Source: Clostridiales bacterium UBA1248 (GTDB lineage: Bacteria > Bacillota > Clostridia > Oscillospirales > CAG-272). Taken from it: 30,721 bases of DNA. Positions 17,189-25,081 of the stretch are shown here, in pieces. The stretch lies in NCBI GenBank assembly GCA_002308615.1, contig DBWC01000031.1:1-30721 (forward strand), written 5' to 3'. The position numbers were made by a program, and so were the translations under genes. The notes under the pieces are model-generated. The model had not been told where the DNA came from. It saw nothing but the letters and a program-made list of their open reading frames with translations, and searched no databases. Position 1 is the first letter of the stretch; the number at the start of each line of letters is the position of its first letter.

Positions 17189-17217
17189 TTGACATTTAAT
17201 GAAATTTATATTATAAT
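17189..17217 (+). promoter_or_regulatory. Perfect sigma-A promoter of the Card1-like gene
   Basis: TTGACA (17189-17194), 17-bp spacer, TATAAT (17212-17217). Only 8 bp separate its -35 box from the divergent -35 box, so one bound regulator could affect both directions. Predicted start near 17224, 20 nt before the ATG. Confidence 0.92.
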
Positions 17218-17243
17218 GAAAAAAGAAATTTGCGGAGGCGCTT

Positions 17244-18422
17244 ATGGCAAGAATACTTATAGGGGCTTTTAACAAAGACAATACGGAGAATATCGCTCCG
17301 TTTCTTTTCAGTCGCTATGACAGGGCGTTTTATATCAGTTATGAGAAAGAAGAGCCGGACAGCAGAAGTAAGGAAGTGCTTGAAACGCTCATAAACGACA
17401 GATTCGGCGCGGACGCCGTATTTCTTACCGCAAAGGAAAAACTGCTCGGCTCAGTTTACAGACTTCTGTACGATCTGACGGACGGGGACGGCGAATACGT
17501 TATAAACATATCGGGCGGCTCCGGCGTTTTTTCCGCCGCGGCGGGTATTTACGTCGGTGCGAATGAAGATAAAAAAGTCCGCGTATCGACGTTTGATATA
17601 AAAAACGGCTCGGAGACGGAGCATTATCCCGATCAGCGCGTCTATTGGCGCAAAGAGACGCTTACCGTAAACGAGCTTATAAGTCTTTCCGGCGGCGCCG
17701 TGATCTCCGCGTCAAAGACCTTGAAGCAGCTTGAAGACTCAAAAACCCTGCGTACGGAAGCGGTAAGGATGTGGGATACCGTAAAAAGCGCATCCTACGA
17801 CTGGAACAGATTCTGCAGTATGCCTAATATGAGATCCGGTGAAAAAGTCCAAAGAAAACTCAGCCGCGCGGACGATAAAAAGACGTGCGAACGGATAGCA
17901 GGACTTCTGCGCAAGCGCGGCATAATAAAAAACGATAAGATATGCGCGTCGGAGAACGGCAAGCTGTATCTTGAATACGAGCTTTGCCCCAAAGCAAAAA
18001 CGTTAGAACTGTATGAAAAAAGCGGCACGGCGCTTGAGTTGTTTTCGTTTCTTGCCGCCGCGGAAAGCGGAGCGTTTTCCGACGCCGCGACGGGAGTTCT
18101 GCTCGATCTTGACGGGCTTATAACAAAGAAAAAAGGCGACCCGAGAAACGAAATAGATCTTACCGCCGTTTACGGCAGCCGCCTTGTCCTGATAAGCTGC
18201 AAATGCACCAAGCCGACTAAAGAATATTTATACGAGATACTCACCATGGCGGACCAGTACGGAGGAGACTGCGCGATACCGGCGCTTATATGCTCGGAGC
18301 CGGCGTTCGGTCCGGTGCGCGAGCGGGCAAAAGAAATGGGCGTCGTCTTAATAGACAACGCCGCCAATCTTTCCTTGAAAATGTTAAAAGAGGAATTTTT
18401 AAAGTATTTTCCTATAAATTAA
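17244..18422 (+). CDS. Orphan Card1/DUF1887-like CARF-nuclease protein
   Basis: A 392-residue protein with the layout of the DUF1887/Card1 (Can2) family. The N-terminal part (1-130) looks like a CARF-type Rossmann fold, with 'YVINISGGSGVF' (N88, G91, G92) where family members have a TGGTK-like loop that binds cyclic oligoadenylate. A middle helical, winged-helix-like part follows. The C-terminal part has a PD-(D/E)XK nuclease core: E303 and D305 in 'RNEIDLTAVYG' and K320 in 'LVLISCKC'. In type III CRISPR systems Card1 is switched on by cA4 and cuts single-stranded RNA and DNA. No CRISPR array or cas gene is in this window. ATG follows GGAGG by 5 nt. It converges with and overlaps the amidohydrolase gene by 11 nt. 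The family call is by motif. Confidence 0.78.
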   Translation: MARILIGAFNKDNTENIAPFLFSRYDRAFYISYEKEEPDSRSKEVLETLINDRFGADAVFLTAKEKLLGSVYRLLYDLTDGDGEYVINISGGSGVFSAAAGIYVGANEDKKVRVSTFDIKNGSETEHYPDQRVYWRKETLTVNELISLSGGAVISASKTLKQLEDSKTLRTEAVRMWDTVKSASYDWNRFCSMPNMRSGEKVQRKLSRADDKKTCERIAGLLRKRGIIKNDKICASENGKLYLEYELCPKAKTLELYEKSGTALELFSFLAAAESGAFSDAATGVLLDLDGLITKKKGDPRNEIDLTAVYGSRLVLISCKCTKPTKEYLYEILTMADQYGGDCAIPALICSEPAFGPVRERAKEMGVVLIDNAANLSLKMLKEEFLKYFPIN

Positions 18423-19215
18423 GGAATGTCATTGCGTTATTATAAAGTATGTTTTCGCGCTCTTTATCCGTCAGCTTCAGCTTATAAAAGCGCTGCAGTT
18501 CCGAATCTGCGTATTTGACGGGGTAATCCGTGCCGAACATCATATGCTCCGTACCGAGCTGGCCGATTATCTGATCAGCCCTTTCCGCCGTCATGGCCCA
18601 CAAAGCGGAGGACGTGTCGTACCACACGCGGTCGTTGCCCTTCAGATACTCTATCGCCTCGTCGTTTGCCATATAGCCGCCCAGATGCGCGGCGACTACG
18701 GTGAGCTTCGGGAATTCCTTTAATATTTTTGCGAGCTTTTCCGGTGTGGAGAAGCGGTACTGCGGCCTGTCGTCGCCGCTGTGGAAATATATCGGGAATT
18801 TTCCGTTCGCCATATCGTACAGCGGATAAAGCCGCTTATCGTCTATATCCACACCCTGTATGTCGGGGTGTATTTTTATGCCGGAAAGTCCGTTTCTGAT
18901 ACAGAATTCCGTCTCTTCTTCAATATTGTCGCACGGATGCATACCGCCGAAAGCGTACGCTTCAAAGCCGTCTTCCCGTCCGCGCTTCACGGCGGCGATT
19001 ATAGATTCGTTCACGCGGTGTATCTGGTGAGCGTTCGTCGCCACGCAGAGCAGAAGAAAGCCGCATACGCCGTTTTCTTTACTTGAAGTCGTCAGGTCGT
19101 CGTACGTTCCCTTGCCGTCCGAGACGAAATCATAGAAATGATTGAGCGCGGCCACCGCGCGCTCCGCTATCGCGTCGGGATAAATATGTGTGTGTATGTC
19201 AAAAATCTTACTCAT
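18412..19215 (-). CDS. Amidohydrolase-family metal-dependent hydrolase
   Basis: A 267-residue TIM-barrel protein of the amidohydrolase-2 type, whose members hydrolyse or decarboxylate small ring compounds and lactones. Metal-site residues are visible: H8 and H10 in 'FDIHTHIYP', then 'IKIHPDIQG', 'IYFHSGDD', 'VAAHLGGY', and the late Asp in 'MFGTDYPV'. There is no signal peptide. ATG 19215 follows GAGG by 7 nt and overlaps the end of the upstream TIM-barrel gene by 8 nt, so the two are coupled. It is the last gene of the T-box operon. Substrate unknown. Confidence 0.86.
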   Translation of the reverse strand: MSKIFDIHTHIYPDAIAERAVAALNHFYDFVSDGKGTYDDLTTSSKENGVCGFLLLCVATNAHQIHRVNESIIAAVKRGREDGFEAYAFGGMHPCDNIEEETEFCIRNGLSGIKIHPDIQGVDIDDKRLYPLYDMANGKFPIYFHSGDDRPQYRFSTPEKLAKILKEFPKLTVVAAHLGGYMANDEAIEYLKGNDRVWYDTSSALWAMTAERADQIIGQLGTEHMMFGTDYPVKYADSELQRFYKLKLTDKERENILYNNAMTFLNL

Positions 19216-20014
19216 CAAGCGACCTCATAAAATCGGCGTAGCTGTGGAACGCTATTCCCGATCCCTCAAGCTCGGGCACCCAGCGCTTTACCCATTCGTA
19301 CGAGTAAAAGCCGTCGTAACCCACGCCGTCAAGCTCGTGCTTTACTTCTTCTATAGGGATGTCGCCGTAGCCCATGAGCGCGTATTTCACCGCGCCGTTT
19401 TCTATATAAGAATCCTTTACGTGTACGTGCTTTACGTATTTGCCTATGTTCTTCGCCGTCTCCGCCGGGGATTCCCTGTAAAACCTGTACGGGTGGTGAA
19501 TATCCCAGATAACGCCGGAATTTTCTCTGTCCGCCGTTTCTATCAGCTTTTTCATATCGCTGCTTTTCGCAAGTATGCCGTTCGTTTCGATCAGTAACGT
19601 CACGCCGTAGGGCGCTGCAAGATCGCAGAATTTAGCGTACTGCTCCGCTAACTCGTCTACGGTCGTCTCATACTGCGGCTCGGGCGTTTTTTCGCCCATT
19701 ATGCGCACGTATTTTACGCCGAGCTTCTGCGCCAGCTGAGAATAAGCGAGTATCTCAAACTCCGCCAAAGGGAGCTGAGACGGGTCGGAAAGATACGCCG
19801 CCGTCGTGAACAGCGGTATAGACAGGTTTGAGTCCTTTAACGTCCTTATCGTTTTATCTATGTTTTCATGGCTGAAAATGCTCATTTTGGGCGCGAACAT
19901 CTCGCGGCCTATGCCGCGTATCTCAACGCCGTCGTAACCTAAGTCGCGCGCCGTTGCGTATATGTCGCTCCAATGCCAGTCGGGGCAGCCTAACGTTGAA
20001 AATGACAGTTTCAT
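19208..20014 (-). CDS. Xylose isomerase-like TIM-barrel protein (sugar phosphate isomerase/epimerase)
   Basis: A 268-residue protein of the xylose isomerase-like/AP endonuclease 2 superfamily. It starts 'KLSFSTLGCPDWHW' and has 'YDGVEIRG', 'LLIETNG', 'VIWDIHHPYRF' and 'HVHVKDSY', which supply the Glu, Asp and His residues that bind a divalent metal in this fold. Members isomerise or epimerise sugars or inositol derivatives. It follows the acyl-CoA synthetase gene by 10 nt with a GGAGG site and overlaps the amidohydrolase downstream. The pairing of two metal-dependent TIM barrels suggests a short catabolic route. The reaction cannot be assigned. Confidence 0.85.
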   Translation of the reverse strand: MKLSFSTLGCPDWHWSDIYATARDLGYDGVEIRGIGREMFAPKMSIFSHENIDKTIRTLKDSNLSIPLFTTAAYLSDPSQLPLAEFEILAYSQLAQKLGVKYVRIMGEKTPEPQYETTVDELAEQYAKFCDLAAPYGVTLLIETNGILAKSSDMKKLIETADRENSGVIWDIHHPYRFYRESPAETAKNIGKYVKHVHVKDSYIENGAVKYALMGYGDIPIEEVKHELDGVGYDGFYSYEWVKRWVPELEGSGIAFHSYADFMRSLDE

Positions 20015-20024
20015 ATTATCCTCC

Positions 20025-21689
20025 TTATGCCGTCACTATGGAAGCCGCGTCCTGCAGACCTAACTGCTCCGTCGCCATGTCGCGCAGCTTGAATTTCTGT
20101 ATCTTACCGGCGGCGTTCATCGGAAAGCTGTCGGTTATTATGACGTATTTAGGTACTTTGTGACGCGCCATGCTCGCTAAAACAAAGTCCTTTATCTCCT
20201 GTTCCGTTACGGTCATGCCCTCGTTCGGTATGATGAACGCGCAGACCTCTTCGCCGTACTGGACGCTCGGCACGCCCACGACCTGAACGTCGCGGACTTT
20301 TTCGTTGGTGTAAAGGAAATCCTCGATCTCCTTCGGATAAATGTTTTCGCCGCCGCGTATTATCATATCCTTTATGCGCCCGGTTATCTTGTAATATCCG
20401 TCCGGGCTCCTCATCGCAAGGTCGCCGGTGTGCAGCCAGCCGTCCTTGTCTATCGCCTGCGCCGTCGCCTCCGGCATTTTGTAGTAGCCTTTCATTATGT
20501 TGTAACCGCGCGCGCAGAACTCGCCGTTCACGCCGTCAGGCAGATCTTTGCCCGTTTCGGGATCTACTATCTTCGTTTCTATATGCGGCATAGCCTTGCC
20601 TACGGAATTTACGCGATTTTCGAGCGTCTCGTCCGTCGTCGTCATCGTACAGCCGGGAGAAGCCTCCGTCTGACCGTAGGTAATGGTTATCTCGCGCATA
20701 CCCATCTCGTCGATCACCCGTTTCATCATCTCTACCGGACACGGCGAGCCCGCCATTATGCCCGTGCGCAGATTGAGCTTGAATTTTTTGAAATCCGGAT
20801 GCTGAAGCATCGCTATATACATCGTAGGTACGCCGTGGACTGCGGTACACTGCTCCGCGTCAAGTGTTTCAAGTACCTCAAGCGGCCTGTAATAGTTGAC
20901 CGGTACCATAGTCGAGCCGTGAGTTATGCACGCCATGATAGCAAGCACAAGACCGAAGCAGTGGAAGAACGGTACGGGGATGCAGAGCTTGTCTTTCGGC
21001 GAGAATTTCATGCAGTCGCCGATAGATAAACCGTTATTTAAAATATTGTAGTGCGTAAGCATAACGCCCTTCGGGAAGCCCGTGGTGCCGGACGTGTACT
21101 GGATGTTTACGACGTCGTGTATATCGCACTTCGCCTTTGCCGCCGCTAATTCCTCGTCCGATACGTTTTCACCGAGCTTCTCAAACCGCTTCCACGGTAT
21201 CATGCCCGGTTCATCCACGTCGTCGTCGATGGTTATGATGTGGTGAAGCACGGGCAGGCGCTTGCTCTTGAAGCCGTCCCCCTGCTTTTCCGCCTCTGGC
21301 ACGAGTCTTTTCATAATATCGACGTAGCTCGTGTCCTTGAAGCCGCGGCTCATTACGACGCAGCAGCTGTCAGACTGCTTGAGCAGATATTCGGCCTCGT
21401 ATATCTTATAGTTTGTGTTGACCGTCACGAATACCGCGCCGATCTTTGCCGCCGCGAACAGCGTTATTATCCACTGCGGATAATTGGTAGACCACATGGC
21501 TATGTGATCGCCCTTTTTTATACCGAGCGAAAGGAACGATTTGGCGATCCTGTCGCATTCCTCGTCAAGCTCTTTATAAGTGCGTTTGTAGTCAAAGCCC
21601 TTATGATACCTGACGGCAGGCTGATCCGGCATCGTTTTTGCGATGTATTCAACCTGTCCGCTTATCGTTCTTTCAATAAATTCTGACAT
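20025..21689 (-). CDS. AMP-forming acyl-CoA synthetase
   Basis: A 554-residue member of the ANL adenylating superfamily, full length. Core motifs are all present: 'YTSGTTGFPKG' (198-208, ATP phosphate loop), 'YGQTEASPG' (338-346), 'TGDL' (421-424), 'GRIKDMI' (from 437, hinge), and the catalytic lysine K529 in 'NAAGKIQK'. It resembles medium-chain fatty or carboxylic acid CoA ligases (ACSF2/FadD type), which activate an acid with ATP and then transfer it to CoA. There is no membrane or signal segment. ATG follows GGAGG. It is the first gene behind the T-box leader, so an amino acid supply signal should control it. Substrate undetermined; an acid derived from the sensed amino acid is one idea. 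Confidence 0.91.
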   Translation of the reverse strand: MSEFIERTISGQVEYIAKTMPDQPAVRYHKGFDYKRTYKELDEECDRIAKSFLSLGIKKGDHIAMWSTNYPQWIITLFAAAKIGAVFVTVNTNYKIYEAEYLLKQSDSCCVVMSRGFKDTSYVDIMKRLVPEAEKQGDGFKSKRLPVLHHIITIDDDVDEPGMIPWKRFEKLGENVSDEELAAAKAKCDIHDVVNIQYTSGTTGFPKGVMLTHYNILNNGLSIGDCMKFSPKDKLCIPVPFFHCFGLVLAIMACITHGSTMVPVNYYRPLEVLETLDAEQCTAVHGVPTMYIAMLQHPDFKKFKLNLRTGIMAGSPCPVEMMKRVIDEMGMREITITYGQTEASPGCTMTTTDETLENRVNSVGKAMPHIETKIVDPETGKDLPDGVNGEFCARGYNIMKGYYKMPEATAQAIDKDGWLHTGDLAMRSPDGYYKITGRIKDMIIRGGENIYPKEIEDFLYTNEKVRDVQVVGVPSVQYGEEVCAFIIPNEGMTVTEQEIKDFVLASMARHKVPKYVIITDSFPMNAAGKIQKFKLRDMATEQLGLQDAASIVTA

Positions 21690-21711
21690 ATATCCTCCGA
21701 TATAAAATGCT

Positions 21712-21946
21712 CCGGCAGAAAAGACCTGCCGGGGCGAAATAACAAATATTCCGCGGTACCACCCGCATTTATAACTTTACCGCATACACGGCTTATCCCT
21801 CTAACGGCGGAAACCGGCGAAGCTTAATAGCAGTCACGTTAGGCTTCACGGCTCGGGAGCGAGCTTCGAATTGCCGCAAACGCATACTCGCACCGACCGT
21901 ATGCTCTCTGAAGATCAAAGGCAATCCTACTTTTCTCCGTCATCGC
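21712..21946 (-). promoter_or_regulatory. T-box riboswitch leader upstream of the acyl-CoA synthetase operon
   Basis: On the minus strand the T-box sequence GGGTGGTACCGCGG occupies 21764-21751. Upstream are the other T-box parts: AGTA (21931-21928), the CAGAGAGC bulge, and a terminal hairpin GCATAC/GTATGC with a GGTCGGTGCGA loop. A stem ATTGCC/GGCAAT lies below it, and the specifier side reads GGCAATTCGAAGC. A terminator hairpin CCGGCAG/CTGCCGG (21732-21712) lies just before the gene, with a short T-rich tail. Uncharged tRNA binding would stabilise the antiterminator and allow transcription. The most likely specifier is TTC (Phe, 21870-21868) because a purine follows it and it leads into GAA; ATT (Ile) or TCG (Ser) are alternatives. 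Confidence 0.92.
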
Positions 21947-22003
21947 TTTTGTTGTGATTTTATCATCCTATTTTGTTTTTTTCTACAAATATTTTGTAAA
22001 CAT

Positions 22004-23323
22004 TCAGTCTTTTATAAATTCGGAATATATGGCCCTCTGCGCTATTTCAAAGTCTTTGTCTTCTATTCCGATTATGATATTCAGCTCGTCAGAGCCCTGA
22101 TCTATCATCTTTACGTTTATATTCGCCTCGGCGATAGCCTTGAAGACCTTTGCCGCGGTACCTTTTGATTTTACCATCGCGCGTCCCACGACCGCTATAA
22201 GCGCGATATCGTCCTCAACGCTTATGCTGTCCGGGCAGACTTCCTGCTGTATGCCGTTTAAAACGTAGTCGAGCTTGCCGGAGATCTCCGCGCTTTTTAC
22301 TATCACGCTCATCGTGTCTATGCCGGACGGCAGATGCTCAAACGAAATGTTTTTCTTTTCAAGTACGCCTAAAACTTTTCTGCCGAAGCCGACCTCAACG
22401 TTCATAAGGTCCTTTGATATGTTTATCGCGGTAAAGCCTTTTCTGCCGGCTATGCCTGTTATTACGTTTTTGGTGTCGTAATCCGGCGTTTCGGCAACTA
22501 TCATGGTTCCGCGGTCTTCCGGTCTGTCCGTATTTTTGATGTTTATCGGTATGCCCGCAATCTGCACCGGGAAGATCGAATCCTCGTGCAGAACAGTCGC
22601 GCCCATATACGAAAGCTCGCGCAGCTCGCGGTAGGTTATCGTGTTTATGACTTTGGGGTTATCCACTATGCGCGGATCCGCCATTAAAAAACCGGAAACG
22701 TCCGTCCAGTTCTCGTACAGACGCGCGTTTGCAGCGCGCGCCACTATAGAGCCGGTTATATCCGAGCCCCCGCGTGAAAACGTCTTTATCGTGCCGTTCG
22801 GCATAGCGCCGTAGAAGCCCGGGAAAACGGCTCTTTCGTGGCGTTTCAGTCTTGCGGACATGACGTCGTTTGTGTATTCCGCGTTGAAGCTGCCGTCGTT
22901 GTTGAAGAAAACGACCTCGCGCGCGTCTATGAAATCGTAGCCCAGATACGCGGATAAGATGATCGCGTTCAGATATTCTCCGCGCGACGCGGCGTAATCG
23001 CGTCCGGTCATGTTATACATGCCGTTTCTTATGCGGTCAAGCTCGCGGTCAACGGATATGGAAAGACCGAGCTCGGATATTATCTCGCGGTATCTGCCGG
23101 AGATCTCGTCAAAAAGCACGTCAATATTCTCTCCGGATACGGCTTTCTCGTAGCAGAGGTAGAACATATCCGTTATCTTGAAATCGCCTTTGAAGCGTTT
23201 GCCCGGCGCGGATACGACTACGTATCTCCTGTCCGGATCGGCTTTTATTATTTCAGCCACCTGTTTGAATTTCTCGGCGTCGGCAAGAGAAGTCCCGCCG
23301 AATTTCGTTACTATTGCAGACAT
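22004..23323 (-). CDS. Aspartate kinase
   Basis: A 439-residue aspartokinase that phosphorylates aspartate, the first step towards lysine, threonine, methionine and diaminopimelate. The N-terminus has 'VTKFGGTSLAD', and the catalytic domain has 'FSRGGSDITGS' and 'ENWTDVSGFLMADPR', all diagnostic. The C-terminal part carries two ACT domains: 'GIAGRKGFTAINISKD' begins the first and 'IALIAVVGRAM' the second. They usually bind a feedback inhibitor. ATG follows GGGG by 8 nt. It lies about 70 nt after a small unknown gene that may share its transcript. No lysine riboswitch was found in the leader. I cannot tell which isozyme (lysC, dapG or thrA type) it is. Confidence 0.94.
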   Translation of the reverse strand: MSAIVTKFGGTSLADAEKFKQVAEIIKADPDRRYVVVSAPGKRFKGDFKITDMFYLCYEKAVSGENIDVLFDEISGRYREIISELGLSISVDRELDRIRNGMYNMTGRDYAASRGEYLNAIILSAYLGYDFIDAREVVFFNNDGSFNAEYTNDVMSARLKRHERAVFPGFYGAMPNGTIKTFSRGGSDITGSIVARAANARLYENWTDVSGFLMADPRIVDNPKVINTITYRELRELSYMGATVLHEDSIFPVQIAGIPINIKNTDRPEDRGTMIVAETPDYDTKNVITGIAGRKGFTAINISKDLMNVEVGFGRKVLGVLEKKNISFEHLPSGIDTMSVIVKSAEISGKLDYVLNGIQQEVCPDSISVEDDIALIAVVGRAMVKSKGTAAKVFKAIAEANINVKMIDQGSDELNIIIGIEDKDFEIAQRAIYSEFIKD

Positions 23324-23352
23324 ATATTTATCCCCATTTTTATATTTTTATT

Positions 23353-23378
23353 TGCGGCGGGAGCAAGCCCCCGCCCTA
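23353..23378. repeat. 26-bp GC-rich hairpin repeat, copy 1
   Basis: A 26-bp sequence starting CGGCGGGAGC and ending GCCCTACG, with GGCGGG and CCCGCC arms. It is identical at all 26 positions to 25082-25107. It sits between the small unknown gene and aspartate kinase. Confidence 0.9.
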
Positions 23379-23390
23379 CGGAGCACCGTT

Positions 23391-23834
23391 TTAATTTTTG
23401 TTGTTGTCTCTGTGTACGCCGAGCATCAGCGCCAGCGCCTTTTTCTCATCGTCGAATTTGCCGAACGTAAAATGCACGTCTCCGTTCTGCCCGCAGAGCA
23501 TCAGCCCGTCCTCATCATCCGCCTCGACCGTAAAAAACGTCGCTTTGAACGGATCACCGTCTGTCAGTATGTAAATATACGCGCAGTCGCCGGGCAGCTC
23601 CGGCTCCGGCATTTTAAGCGTCATGCAGACCGTTTTGTCGTCCAGACGCGCCGCCTCAAAACCGAAATCAGATTCCGTATACGTAAATTCCTCCTGCTCC
23701 TGCGCGTACGCGGAGGCGCAGAGCTTGTAAAGAAGAGACTGTTTCTGTATCATCATGACCGAAACGAAATCCCCGCCGCGCCGATCGAGCAGATACGGCG
23801 TCATAACGTGCTCAAAAATATATCTTGCTCTCAT
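23391..23834 (-). CDS. Hypothetical protein, unknown family
   Basis: A 147-residue acidic protein that I do not recognise. It has no signal peptide or membrane helix. The N-terminal third is helical ('YIFEHVMTPYLLDRRGG'), and the rest alternates short strands with acidic loops, including 'EADDEDG'. ATG 23834 is preferred over an in-frame ATG at 23864, because the promoter at 23868-23896 predicts transcription starting around 23861. A GTGGA site also lies just before 23834. It is the likely first gene of a transcript that continues into aspartate kinase. Confidence 0.6.
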   Translation of the reverse strand: MRARYIFEHVMTPYLLDRRGGDFVSVMMIQKQSLLYKLCASAYAQEQEEFTYTESDFGFEAARLDDKTVCMTLKMPEPELPGDCAYIYILTDGDPFKATFFTVEADDEDGLMLCGQNGDVHFTFGKFDDEKKALALMLGVHRDNNKN

Positions 23835-23867
23835 ATTATATTCCACTTTATTATTTGATTCCATAAT

Positions 23868-23896
23868 ATAATATCATAAAAAAACAACGTTGTCAA
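23868..23896 (-). promoter_or_regulatory. Sigma-A promoter of the unknown gene/aspartate kinase transcript
   Basis: On the minus strand TTGACA (23896-23891), a 17-bp spacer and TATTAT (23873-23868). It sets the likely transcription start inside the first codons of the longer open frame. Confidence 0.82.
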
Positions 23897-23980
23897 TGTA
23901 TGATTTGCAGTTGTTTTACTGTTTTTGCATATAAAAATCCGTCAAATTGCATTTTTATTCTGTAATTTCACAAATTTGCG

Positions 23981-24010
23981 TTGACTTTTAAGGTAAGTAT
24001 ATGGTATTAT
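23981..24010 (+). promoter_or_regulatory. Probable sigma-A promoter of the AT-rich lipoprotein gene
   Basis: TTGACT (23981-23986), an 18-bp spacer and TATTAT (24005-24010). Start predicted near 24017, leaving a leader of about 65 nt. Confidence 0.6.
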
Positions 24011-24082
24011 TATTTTTAGAGGTTTTCACCTGTTTTTGAAAAAGAAGCAGGGAAACGCATTAGTGTTCTTAAGGGGCGACGT

Positions 24083-24817
24083 ATGAAAAAAATATCAATT
24101 ATCGTTTTGATTATCACGATTATACTGACCGCATTTTCATTCAGCTCTTGCTATCGTACCGGATCTCTTGACGCATCAGGACATTATGAAGCTTATGCCG
24201 TTTTGAGATTTGCCTGTCCGCTGTTCGTCGGCGGTACGGATTCTTTTGATGATGTTAAATTGTTAGAGGAAGACAGCTACGGAAGAGGTTTATACGCGTA
24301 TCGTTACAACAGCGCATATTCATTTCTTGTGATTTGCCAAAAATACGACAAAAAATCAAGTAATGATATTATGGTTTATTGGTATGACTGTTGTTGGCTC
24401 GCAAAAAAACCGATTATTGCTTCTGACAGAGCAAATTATGCCGATTATTCAGTAAATGAAATAAAGTCTTTGAAAGATATAAACGATTGGGATAAACCGT
24501 ATGACGATACAAAACTGAATAAAGCCGAGTATCAGTCATATAGTAAAAACAAGCAAAAATTTAACGATTTAAAAGCCGAAAAAGAAAAAATAGATTCGTT
24601 GTGTATTGAAAAATACGGGTTGATGTCCGAACAACATTTGAGTTGTGTATTAAATATAGTCTATAAGGCTAACATGGCATATACGATTGCGCTTACGAAA
24701 GAAGGGACATTATTCGTTTGCTATGATCCGTCATCAAAAGCGATGATTTCAGATGAAAAATATGACGGAGAACTGCTTGACTGCCGTGATTCGTTTTATT
24801 CGTTTGTAAACAGTTAG
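24083..24817 (+). CDS. AT-rich orphan lipoprotein
   Basis: A 244-residue putative lipoprotein of unknown function. Residues 1-23 form a lipoprotein signal ending in F-S-S-C, with Cys23 as the lipid-modified residue. The mature part is rich in Tyr, Lys, Asp and Asn, with a charged helical region at about residues 150-185 ('KNKQKFNDLKAEKEKID'). No known domain was recognised. ATG follows AAGGGG by 6 nt. Its base composition is clearly more AT-rich than neighbouring genes and it uses A/T-ending codons, which suggests recent acquisition. It is bounded on the right by a repeat element. Confidence 0.72.
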   Translation: MKKISIIVLIITIILTAFSFSSCYRTGSLDASGHYEAYAVLRFACPLFVGGTDSFDDVKLLEEDSYGRGLYAYRYNSAYSFLVICQKYDKKSSNDIMVYWYDCCWLAKKPIIASDRANYADYSVNEIKSLKDINDWDKPYDDTKLNKAEYQSYSKNKQKFNDLKAEKEKIDSLCIEKYGLMSEQHLSCVLNIVYKANMAYTIALTKEGTLFVCYDPSSKAMISDEKYDGELLDCRDSFYSFVNS

Positions 24818-24827
24818 CGTTAATTTT

Positions 24828-25061
24828 CGGTGTCGACAGAGCCGACGAACCTTGCGCCGCGGAACGCGTCGCGCTTGGGGCTCCCGCTCCCCCCCTGACC
24901 GCCCCAAACCCCACCACCCCCCCCGAATTTTCGGGGCTTTCTGTCGCGCGCCCCATCAATCAGAATTGATGGGAGGGGAACAGGGGGTTTGGGGGTGGCG
25001 AGGCGTCAGCCGAGCCGTGAGGGGCGGGCAACCCCCAAAGAACGTCGGCAAAGCCGACACC
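24828..25061. repeat. MITE-like GC-rich element with terminal inverted repeats
   Basis: The left end (GGTGTCGACAGAGCCGACG, 24829-24847) and right end (CGTCGGCAAAGCCGACACC, 25043-25061) are inverted copies with a few mismatches. Each end is itself a hairpin of the form GTCGNC-NNN-GCCGAC. The inside is very G/C-biased and contains further hairpins at 24919-24935 and about 24951-24973. No credible protein is encoded. Its first roughly 60 bp match the element at 30527. It fills most of the 305-bp gap between the lipoprotein and CotH genes and may act as a terminator. Confidence 0.75.
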
Positions 25062-25081
25062 TTATTTCTTCTTTATTATTT

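Noticed and set aside
21961..22003. Separate sigma-A promoter for the T-box transcript
   Set aside because: A TAAAAT-like -10 is present but no acceptable -35 lies at 16-18 bp, so I did not list it; readthrough from aspartate kinase remains possible.
23324..23390. Lysine riboswitch upstream of aspartate kinase
   Set aside because: The gap is only 67 nt and holds the 26-bp repeat; a lysine riboswitch needs about 170 nt and its conserved core is absent.
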